Shown here: in pieces, positions 18,051-27,600 of the stretch
Position numbering within the stretch: the stretch's first letter is position 1
Layout: each line of letters opens with the position of its first letter
NCBI RefSeq assembly: GCF_032027425.1
Contig: NZ_JAVSJA010000001.1
Span: 4,414,001 to 4,478,000, forward strand
Length of the DNA: 64,000 nucleotides
Origin: Microcystis wesenbergii NRERC-220
GTDB taxonomy: Bacteria; Cyanobacteriota; Cyanobacteriia; Cyanobacteriales; Microcystaceae
Reading direction: 5' to 3'
Notes under the pieces: generated by a model
Seen by the model: the letters and a program-made list of their open reading frames with translations, nothing else
The model's database searches: none
Told to the model about the DNA's origin: nothing
Translations under genes and position numbers: made by a program

Positions 18051-19292
18051 ATGGCCGATTGGCAGGAAATAGAGGGGGGGATCACGGCCCCAAAAGGATT
18101 TAAATCCGCAGGGATGGCCGCGGGCCTAAAACCGTCCGGTTTGCCCGATTTAGCCCTCATTGTCTCGGAAACAGAAGCGATCGCCGCCGGAGTCTTTACC
18201 ACCAGTCAAGTGCGGGCCGCTTGCGTCGATTATTGCCGTCAACGCCTACAAACTAAAGCCAGCGCCAGGGCGATTTTGTGTAATGCTGGCCAAGCAAACG
18301 CCGCCACGGGGGAAGCTGGATGGCAAGACGCTCTCGATAGTGCCGCCGCCTTGAGCCAAGTTTTAGGGATTCCCGCCGATGCAATTTTGCTGGCTTCTAC
18401 GGGAGTGATCGGGCAACGGATTCGCATGGATGCGTTAACCGCCGCTTTACCGACCTTAGCGGGTTTATTGTCGGAAAATGGTGGCGAAAGCACGGCCCGG
18501 GCGATTATGACCACGGATCTAGTCCCCAAATCGATCGCCTTGCAAACCACCATCGATGGTCGTCCGGTCACAATTGGGGGAATTGCCAAGGGATCGGGGA
18601 TGATTCACCCGAATATGGCGACGATGCTCTCCTTTATCACCTGTGATGCCGCAGTATCGACGGTTCTCTGGCAAAATATGTTAAGTCGGGCGGCCAATAA
18701 AAGTTTTAATCAGATCACGGTGGATGGGGACACCAGTACCAATGACAGTCTGATCGCCTTGGCTAACGGTCAATCGCGCACCACAGCCATCACAGAAATG
18801 GGCCGGGATGCCCAAAAGTTAGAGGCCATGTTAACGGAAGTTTGTCAATACTTGGCTAAAGCGATCGCCCGGGATGGGGAAGGAGCCACCTGTTTAATAG
18901 AAGTGCGGGTTTCGGGGGCGGCTGATGATCAGTCCGCTCGTCAGATTGCTCGCACCATTGCCGGTTCTTCCTTGGTAAAATCGGCGGTTTTCGGTCGAGA
19001 TCCCAACTGGGGACGAATTGCGGCGGCCGCGGGCCGGGCCGGGATAGTCTTCCATCAAGAAGACCTGCAAATCAAGTTAGGCGACTTCGTGATGATGGAA
19101 AATGGTCAACCTCTGGCGTTCGATCGAGCTAGTGCCAGTAATTACCTGAAAGCGGCAGCAAGCGGGGCTTATTTACGAGAAGATACCGTTTTAATGTCTA
19201 TCTGTATCGGTAACGGTTCGGGAACAGGTACGGCCTGGGGTTGCGATCTTAGTTACGATTACGTCAAAATTAACGCCGAGTACACCACCTAG
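18051..19292 (+). CDS. argJ: Bifunctional ornithine acetyltransferase / N-acetylglutamate synthase
   Basis: A 413-residue enzyme of arginine synthesis that moves acetyl from N-acetylornithine to glutamate. It is autocleaved before a Thr; the cleavage region is KGSGMIHPNMATMLSFITCD, with the nucleophile in ATML. DGDTSTNDS and GRDPNWGRI are family hallmarks. The ATG at 18051 is preferred because GGAGACGGGAG precedes it and the product starts with the family-like GGITAPKGFKSAG; the longer frame from 17919 has non-homologous residues. The stop directly abuts a MITE. Confidence 0.96.
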   Translation: MADWQEIEGGITAPKGFKSAGMAAGLKPSGLPDLALIVSETEAIAAGVFTTSQVRAACVDYCRQRLQTKASARAILCNAGQANAATGEAGWQDALDSAAALSQVLGIPADAILLASTGVIGQRIRMDALTAALPTLAGLLSENGGESTARAIMTTDLVPKSIALQTTIDGRPVTIGGIAKGSGMIHPNMATMLSFITCDAAVSTVLWQNMLSRAANKSFNQITVDGDTSTNDSLIALANGQSRTTAITEMGRDAQKLEAMLTEVCQYLAKAIARDGEGATCLIEVRVSGAADDQSARQIARTIAGSSLVKSAVFGRDPNWGRIAAAAGRAGIVFHQEDLQIKLGDFVMMENGQPLAFDRASASNYLKAAASGAYLREDTVLMSICIGNGSGTGTAWGCDLSYDYVKINAEYTT

Positions 19293-19576
19293 GGTTTGCT
19301 GAAAAAGCTTTTCCTGGGGGCAGGGTGTGGGGTGTGGGGTGTGGGGTGTGGGGTTTTACCCATTTTCAGGACGTTCGGCGAAGCTCAGTCGTAGGACGGT
19401 GAGCTTGTGGACGGTGAGCTTGTCGAATCCGTCGAACCGCCGTGGTCAATTACCTAATTTTCAGGGAAAAAGTACCTGAATTTTCCCCCCAATCACTCCA
19501 AAGGTCGGCACTTTTTGAGGGAAAACAAGTCTAAAAACCCTATCCAACAAGGTTTTTAGATTTATTCAGCAAACAC
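19293..19576. repeat. MITE-like element, copy 1 (TTTGCTGAA ends)
   Basis: Imperfect terminal inverted repeats GTTTGCTGAA and TTCAGCAAAC bound about 280 bp without a gene. The interior has GGTGTGGGGTGTG and GGACGGTGAGCTTG short repeats, then the block AATTACCTAATTTTCAGGGA shared with copy 2 at 44566-44761. It begins at the last bases of argJ. Confidence 0.8.
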
Positions 19577-19600
19577 CACCTAAAGCCGCCCAAAAATTAA

Positions 19601-19626
19601 GGAGAGACCAAATAACTGGTCTCTCC
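19601..19626 (-). terminator. Terminator of psbM
   Basis: GGAGAGACCA and TGGTCTCTCC form a ten-base-pair perfect stem. On the minus strand it is followed by TTAATTTTT, 10 bp after the psbM stop. Confidence 0.85.
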
Positions 19627-19635
19627 AGGCCTAAT

Positions 19636-19743
19636 TTAACCCTCGGTTTCCTCTCTGGTTTGGATAAACAGAATCAAGAGGAAAACGGTGGGGACTAGGA
19701 CGAATAGGATACTAGCGATAAAGCCGAGATTATTTACTTGCAT
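19636..19743 (-). CDS. psbM: Photosystem II protein M
   Basis: A 35-residue single-helix subunit at the photosystem II dimer interface. It reads MQVNNLGFIASILFVLVPT and then a hydrophobic run ending LFIQTREETEG, a clear PsbM match at the normal length. It lies on the minus strand with AGGGAG as ribosome-binding site (before 19743) and a perfect hairpin terminator after it. It is easily missed because of its size. Confidence 0.96.
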   Translation of the reverse strand: MQVNNLGFIASILFVLVPTVFLLILFIQTREETEG

Positions 19744-19871
19744 GAGTTAACTCCCTTAAGTGACAACGGATTTACATTAAAGATTAACTCCTAGAATATC
19801 ATCCCAGAGGGCGTTGCTGATTTGAGAGGGGAACTGGGGAAGTGGCAGAAAGTCCCGAGGTTTCCTTCCCC

Positions 19872-19991
19872 ACACCCTACACCCCACACCCTACACCCCA
19901 CACCCTACACCCCACACCCTACACCCCACACCCCACACCCCACACCCCACACCCTACACCCTACACCCCACACCCCACACCCCACACCCTC
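19872..19991. repeat. CACCCTACACCC-type simple repeat
   Basis: About 120 bp of alternating CACACCC and TACACCC units with no gene signal. It lies between psbM and the 3' end of kdpD. GTGTGGG units on the same theme lie inside the MITE at 19293. Confidence 0.9.
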
Positions 19992-20006
19992 TTTCAAGTC
20001 AGGTAG

Positions 20007-21125
20007 TTACCTTTTCACCCCCTTGGCTCGCGCGTTTTTAATCGGTACTTTTGGCTCGGTGGCGATGATGTGAAGATCGATATTTTTCTGCCAGATCAGG
20101 CGCATAAGTTTTTGGGTGAAAGAACCTTTGATTAAATGCTTCCAGCGCGATTGAAGGCTCTCCCCGATCACGATCTGGGTGATTCGTTCGCGCTCGGCCA
20201 CTTCGGCGATCGCTGCCGCCACCTGATAGCTTTTAACTCGTAAGAATTTCCCCTCGAATTCCCGACATAAACGTTCGCAGGTTTCGATATGTAAAGCCTC
20301 CTCTTTGGTGAGAAAGCGATCGGGGTTATCGACGAAAATCACAAAAAATTCCGCGTTCATATACCCCGCTATCCGCGCTCCCCGACGTAATAATCGTAAA
20401 GAGTTTGGATAGGTGGAAATACAGACTAATACCCGTTCGTGAACGGGACAGGATTGACCGATAAATTTGGTGGAATTACTCGCTTCTTCTTCCACCGTAT
20501 CGGCCACTTCGCGCAGGGCGAGTTCCCGTAGGGCGATTAAATTGCGCCGTTGAAAGAAATTATTTAAAGATTGTTCGATCTTTTCGGGAGCGTAGATTTT
20601 TCCTGCTAATAATCTTTCCTCTAGGGTTTCGGCGGTAACATCTACCACGACCACTTCATCAGCTTCCTCCAAAATTCGATCGGGTATTCGCTCTCGCACC
20701 ACCACCCCGGTGATTCGGGCAACCAGATCGTTTAAACTCTCGATATGCTGGATATTCACGGTCGAGTAAACATCGATTCCCCGGGATAAAATTATCTCCA
20801 CGTCCTGAAAGCGTTTCTCTCGCTCCGAACCGGGTGCGTTCGTGTGGGCTAATTCATCGATGAGACACAGCCGGGGTGAGCGGGCGATAATCGCTTCTGT
20901 ATCCATTTCCGAGAGAGTAAATCCCTCTTTCTCTAGGATTTTTCTCGGTACGATTTCCAATCCCTCGGCTTTTTCGGCGGTCTCTTTCCGTCCGTGGGTT
21001 TCGAGCAGTCCAATCACCACGTCGGTTCCCTGCTTTCTGAGGCTATGGCCCTCCTCCAGCATCTTATAGGTTTTCCCGACCCCCGGGGCCATCCCGATAA
21101 AAATTTTATGTCTTCCCCGTCGCAC
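20007..21125 (-). CDS. kdpD: Short KdpD (osmosensor N-terminal domain plus USP domain, no kinase)
   Basis: A 372-residue protein matching only the cytoplasmic N-terminal part of KdpD. The ATP-binding Walker A is GMAPGVGKT near residues 11-19 and Walker B is LCLIDELAHTNAPG. A universal-stress-protein domain follows from about 230 (ERVLVCISTYPNSLRLL to IVIGESLQSRWKHL). The four membrane helices and histidine kinase of the E. coli protein are absent, as known for other cyanobacteria. No kdpA, kdpB, kdpC or kdpE lies next to it; upstream is a broken nuclease gene. Its role in K+ control is inferred from family. Confidence 0.9.
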   Translation of the reverse strand: MRRGRHKIFIGMAPGVGKTYKMLEEGHSLRKQGTDVVIGLLETHGRKETAEKAEGLEIVPRKILEKEGFTLSEMDTEAIIARSPRLCLIDELAHTNAPGSEREKRFQDVEIILSRGIDVYSTVNIQHIESLNDLVARITGVVVRERIPDRILEEADEVVVVDVTAETLEERLLAGKIYAPEKIEQSLNNFFQRRNLIALRELALREVADTVEEEASNSTKFIGQSCPVHERVLVCISTYPNSLRLLRRGARIAGYMNAEFFVIFVDNPDRFLTKEEALHIETCERLCREFEGKFLRVKSYQVAAAIAEVAERERITQIVIGESLQSRWKHLIKGSFTQKLMRLIWQKNIDLHIIATEPKVPIKNARAKGVKR

Positions 21126-21255
21126 AATTGTCTCCTTTTTGGCAACTTGCCTTGTAGATTAAGATAATTCGATCGTAGCCGGGGGAATTGAATATCATCA
21201 ATGATTCGTGCATTTTTCCTCTGTTTAGTTCACTTAATCCAGAAAACTATTGAGA

Positions 21256-21690
21256 CTATTGTTCCAAAAATTGCCGCAACTCCTCAAAAGAATTAACGGT
21301 TAGTGCCGATTTCAGTAACTTGTCTAAAATCGATAATACGGAAATTGTATCGACCGCTTGCTCAATTTCTATTGGAATGTCACCCCATCGCATTTTTAAC
21401 ACCATCTTAACATAGTTACGAGCATTTTCTCGCTCCAATTTTCCTTCCTCGTAACTCTATATTACTTATTAAAGGCATGGTTCTTTCCTCCTCAAATTGT
21501 TTGATTTTACTCTCTAAACTTGACTGCAATTCAGGGGATAAAGTCATCATCTTGTCGATGATTTCAAACAGTTTAATTATCTATTCCCTCTCGAACTCCT
21601 TTTCATACAATCCCCTGATTAACTTCCATTTCCACTGTTCCCGTTGTGGCAGTTTCCAGAAAACGGTCCGAGAAACCCGTTTTCTCTGTG
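21256..21690 (-). pseudogene. Broken Rpn-family nuclease/transposase-like gene
   Basis: On the minus strand the frame reads KLPQREQWKWKLIRGLYEKE, then FERE, a TAG stop, and continues IIKLFEIIDKMM to MPLISNIEL, where a one-base shift leads into the last open part (ERENARNYVKMVLKMRWGD to RQFLEQ). These are the C-terminal parts of Rpn/PD-(D/E)XK proteins common in Microcystis. The N-terminal catalytic part is missing, so it is a remnant. Confidence 0.75.
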
Positions 21691-21698
21691 TGGCTAGG

Positions 21699-24600
21699 TT
21701 AATTTATCAGTGTGAAATCAGCCGCTATCAGGGTAGGAACAGTCAACAAATTGGCAAATTCAGAGCCACTTCCTAAGCCAGCAGCACTACCATTTTGATT
21801 GTAGTAGATACTGCCACTGCTGTTACTGTAAACGATAAAAGCACTGCTAGTGGCGACTAAATCATCGTCAGCGACGCTGGCAAATTCAGCCGCTTGACTG
21901 AAGCCATTGCCAATGCTACTTTGCAAAGCGGAAAAGATGGCTTTACTTAATACTATTTTATCACTGCCTGGGGTGAAATCGCTGATGGCATCGATTCCTA
22001 AATTACTACTGTTGAAGATAAAGTTATCGCTACCATTACCACCAGTGAGTAAATCATCGCCGGAACCACCAATTAAACTATCGTTTCCGTCTTGACCGGT
22101 TAATTGATCGTTGCCGCCACCACCAGTTAGAGTATTATTAAGGCTATTCCCGGTTAGTCGGTCATTACCGCTATCGCCAATAATATTTTCGATGGTGTTA
22201 TTTGCCGAAAAAGTCAATCTTAGATTATTGGTGACGACGGTTTGGTTTGTAGTAATCCCTAAGTTAACTCTTACTGCGGTATTTGTCCCAGTAAAGTCGA
22301 GGGTATCGATACCGCCGGTGGTAGTTTCTTGGATGATATCGCTTCCTAATGGGGTTGAAGCATTGAAACAGTAAATATCGTTACCATTAGCACCAGCGAG
22401 GATATTGTTACCGCTATTTCCGGTGATTTTATTGTCACCAGCGTTACCTGTACCGTTAATATTATTACTGCCAATTAGTCTGAGGTTTTCGACATTGTTG
22501 GGTAAGGTGCGAGTAATTGCGCTTTGTAGGGTGTCAGTAATAATTACTTGTCCAATTGCTTCCTCGGGATTGATGGTAGCATTAACGGGATTTGATAGGG
22601 TTACTGTAAAGGCTTCATCGGCTTCGTTGAGGTTATCATTGAGGATGGGAATGCTAATAGTAGCGGTGGCAGTATTAGGTGCAATGGTGAGGGTTCCTGT
22701 CTGGCTAGTGTAATCTACATTGGCGGTAGCATCAATGGCTGTAGTGGTATAGTTGACAGTAATTTGTTGTGGATTGGGGTTATCAACCGTAACGGTGAGG
22801 ATTGCATTACTATCTTTACCTTCCACCACGGTGATGTCATTGATGGAGAGTTGGGGGAAATCATCATTGGTAATTGTCCCCGTCACTGCGGTAGTTGTCC
22901 CAACTGTATAACCAGTCCCAGAAGCAAGAGTTAAAATAACAGTTTCATCACTTTCTACTGTAGTATCAGCAGTGGGGTCAACTGTTACAGTAGCAGTGGA
23001 TGAACCAGCAGCAAAGGTGACACTGGTGGGAATAGAAGTGTAATCGGTTCCATTAGTAGCTGTTCCCCCAACTGTATAGTTAGCGGTTAAGGCGCTGGTA
23101 GTAGAACCGGTACGAGTAAAGGTATAGACTAAGTTAGTTGTCCCATCTTCAGTTACGCTTGCGGGAGAGACAGCAAGAGTAATACTGGGGAAATCATCAT
23201 TGGTAATCGTCCCCGTCACTGCGGTAGTTGTCCCAACTGTATAACCAGTCCCAGAAGTAAGAGTTAAAGCAACAGTTTCATCACTTTCTACTGTAGTATC
23301 AGCAGTGGGGTCAACTGTTACAGTAGCAGTCGCTGAACCAGCAGCAAAGGTGACACTGGTGGGAATAGAAGTGTAATCGGTTCCATTAGTAGCTGTTCCC
23401 CCAACTGTATAGTTAGCGGTTAAGGCGCTGGTAGTAGAACCAGTACGAGTGAAGGTATAGACTAAGTTAGTTGTCCCATCTTCTGTCACACTACTGGGAG
23501 AGACAGCAAGAGTAATACTAGGGAAATCATCATTGGTAATCGTCCCCGTCACTGCGGTAGTTGTCCCAACTGTATAACCAGTCCCAGAAGCAAGAGTTAA
23601 AGCAACAGTTTCATCACTTTCTACTGTAGTATCAGCAGTGGGGTCAACTATTACAGTAGCAGTCGCTGAACCAGCCAGAAAATTCACTGTCCCAGTTGTA
23701 CTGGTATAACTAGCTGCACCGGTTTGAGTGTAATCTGTGCTAAAAGTAGCTGTTCCCCCAACTGTATAGTTAGCGGTTAAGGCGCTGGTAGTAGAACCAG
23801 TACGAGTGAAGGTATAGACTAAGTTAGTTGTCCCGTCTTCATTGACACTACTGGGAGAAACCGCAAGAGTAATACTAGGGAAATCATCATTGGTAATCGT
23901 CCCCGTCACTGCGGTAGTTGTCCCAACTGTATAACCAGTCCCAGAAGCAAGAGTTAAAGCAACAGTTTCATCACTTTCTACTGTAGTATCAGCAGTGGGG
24001 TCAACTATTACAGTAGCAGTCGCTGAACCAGCAGCAAAGGTGACACTGGTGGGAATAGAAGTGTAATCGGTTCCATTAGTAGCTGTTCCCCCAACTGTAT
24101 AGTTAGCGGTTAAGGCGCTGGTAGTAGAACCGGTACGAGTAAAGGTATAGACTAAGTTAGTTGTCCCATCTTCTGTCACACTACTGGGAGAGACAGCAAG
24201 AGTAATACTAGGGAAATCATCATTGGTAATCGTCCCCGTCACTGCGGTAGTTGTCCCAACTGTATAACCAGTCCCAGAAGCAAGAGTTAAAGCAACAGTT
24301 TCATCACTTTCTACTGTAGTATCAGCAGTGGGGTCAACTATTACAGTAGCAGTCGCTGAACCAGCCAGAAAATTCACTGTCCCAGTTGTACTGGTATAAC
24401 TAGCTGCACCGGTTTGAGTGTAATCTGTGCTAAAAGTAGCTGTTCCCCCAACTGTATAGTTAGCGGTTAAGGCGCTGGTAGTAGAACCAGTACGAGTGAA
24501 GGTATAGACTAAGTTAGTTGTCCCATCTTCTGTCACACTACTGGGAGAGACAGCAAGAGTAATACTAGGGAAATCATCATTGGTAATCGTCCCCGTCACT

Positions 24601-27600
24601 GCGGTAGTTGTCCCAACTGTATAACCAGTCCCAGAAGCAAGAGTTAAAGCAACAGTTTCATCACTTTCTACTGTAGTATCAGCAGTGGGGTCAACTATTA
24701 CAGTAGCAGTCGCTGAACCAGCCAGAAAATTCACTGTCCCAGTTGTACTGGTATAACTAGCTGCACCGGTTTGAGTGTAATCTGTGCTAAAAGTAGCTGT
24801 TCCCCCAACTGTATAGTTAGCGGTTAAGGCGCTGGTAGTAGAACCAGTACGAGTGAAGGTATAGACTAAGTTAGTTGTCCCGTCTTCATTGACACTACTG
24901 GGAGAAACCGCAAGAGTAATACTAGGGAAATCATCATTGGTAATCGTCCCCGTCACTGCGGTAGTTGTCCCAACTGTATAACCAGTCCCAGAAGCAAGAG
25001 TTAAAGCAACAGTTTCATCACTTTCTACTGTAGTATCAGCAGTGGGGTCAACTATTACAGTAGCAGTCGCTGAACCAGCAGCAAAGGTGACACTGGTGGG
25101 AATAGAAGTGTAATCGGTTCCATTAGTAGCTGTTCCCCCAACTGTATAGTTAGCGGTTAAGGCGCTGGTAGTAGAACCGGTACGAGTAAAGGTATAGACT
25201 AAGTTAGTTGTCCCATCTTCTGTCACACTACTGGGAGAGACAGCAAGAGTAATACTAGGGAAATCATCATTGGTAATCGTCCCCGTCACTGCGGTAGTTG
25301 TCCCAACTGTATAACCAGTCCCAGAAGCAAGAGTTAAAGCAACAGTTTCATCACTTTCTACTGTAGTATCAGCAGTGGGGTCAACTGTTACAGTAGCAGT
25401 CGCTGAACCAGCAGCAAAGGTGACACTGGTGGGAATAGAAGTGTAATCGGTTCCATTAGTAGCTGTTCCCCCAACTGTATAGTTAGCGGTTAAGGCGCTG
25501 GTAGTAGAACCAGTACGAGTGAAGGTATAGACTAAGTTAGTTGTCCCATCTTCTGTCACACTACTGGGAGAGACAGCAAGAGTAACAGTTTGTGGATTGG
25601 TAAACTCACTCACATCAATAATCTGCAATCCGCCTTCACGCGCAGCTACATAAGCATAACTACCGACTACTTTCACATCAAAAGCATAGTCATAGTTGTT
25701 TTGATAATTACCTTTGATAGTGGGATTAGTAGGGTTGCTGATGTCGATGATTTGCAGTCCACCTCCTCCAGCAGCTAGATATGCGTAATTCCCTACTACT
25801 TGCACATCAGTAGCCTCGCCGGAACTATAATAATTGCCTTTTAATATGGGGTTGGTGGGATTGCTGATGTCGATGATTTGCAATCCTGAATCATAATCAG
25901 CCAAATATGCGTAATTTCCCACTACTTCCACATCCCTAGCATTACCGGAACTATAATAATTGCCTTTTAATATGGGGTTGGTGGGATTGCTAATGTCGAT
26001 GATTTGCAGTCCTGAAAAATAATCAGCTATATAAGCATAATTCCCCACTACCTGTACACCATCAGCAAAACCAGAACTATCATCATAACTGCCTTTTAAT
26101 ATGGGGTTGGTGGGATTGCTGATATCGATGATTTGCAGTAATGAATTCCCATTAGCCAAATATGCGTAATTCCCCACTACTTGCACATCACCGACTGCAC
26201 TAAAATTGTCATAATTACCGATGAAAGTGGGGTTGGTGGGGTTACTGATGTTGATAATTTGTAGTCCTGAACTCCCATCAGCTAGATATGCGTAATTCCC
26301 CACTACTTCCACATCCCAAGCGCCGTCAGTATCATAATTGCCTTTGAAAATGGGGTTAGTGGGGTTACTGATGTCGATGATTTGCAGTCCTGAATCATAA
26401 TCAGCCAAATATGCGTAATTTCCCACTACTTCCACACCAAAAGCCCATCCAGGAGTATCATATTTGCTGATGAAAGTGGGGATAGGGGGGTTGATATCGT
26501 CATTAATTGTTCCCGTCACTGTGGTGGTTGTCCCCACTGTATAACCAGTCCCCGAAGCGAGGGTTAAAGTTACAGTTTCATCCGGGTCAGCTATATTATC
26601 TACTGTCGGGTCAATTGTTACGGTAGCATTATTAGCATTAGCGGCGAAAGTCACTGTCCCTGTTGTCCCATTAAAACTCGCTGCACCGGTTTGGCTGTAG
26701 TCTGTATTAAGGGTAGCTGTCCCCCCAACTGTATAGTTAACTGTCAAAGCATTGGTTGTTACACCCTCGCGGTAGAAGAAGTAAGCTAAGTTGGTTGTCC
26801 CATCTTCGGTAACAAGACTAGGAGAAACCTGAAGAGTAACACGGGTATCATCATTGAGAATCGTCCCCGTCACTGGAGTAGTTGTTCCAACTGTATAGTC
26901 AGTCCCAGAAGTGAGGGTTAAGCTGACGGTTTCGTCATCTTCAACAGTTGTATCAGCCGTGGGGTCAACTGTTACAGTAGCAGTCGCAGAATTAGCAGCA
27001 AAAGTCACTGTCCGTGTTTCACTTGGGAAACTTGGGAAACTGGCTGCACCAGTTTGACTGTAATCTGTGTTAAAGGTAGCTGTCCCCCCGACTGTATAGT
27101 TGACGGTTAAGGGATTGGTTGTGTCTCCTGTGCGGGTGAAAGTGTAAACTAAATTAGTTGTTCCATCTTCAGTAACACTGGTGGTGGAAACTGCTAAGGT
27201 GACACTTGGTAAAGGCGATGGGTTATTGAAGTTACTGACATCAATAATCTTTAAACCGTCAAAATAATCAGCTAGATATGCGTAATTCCCCACTACTTCC
27301 ACACCATAAGCAACGGTAGAAAAATCATTGTAATAGTCGATGAGAGTGGGGTTAGTCGGGTTGCTAATGTCAATGATTTTCAGTCCTGCCATATCATCAG
27401 TTAAATAAGCGTAGTTCCCCACTACTTCCACATCACCAGCAACGCCGTTAGTATCATAATTGCCTTTGAGAGTTGGGTTAGTGGGGTTGCTGATGTCGAT
27501 GATTTGCAGTCCTCCATCCCAACCATCAGCTACATAAGCGTAGTTGCCTACTACTTCCACATCACTAGCAATGCCAGGAGTATCATAATTACCTTTCAGA

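Noticed and set aside
19822-20073. 83-residue frame rich in HTPHP
   Set aside because: It is a translation of the CACCCTACACCC simple repeat.
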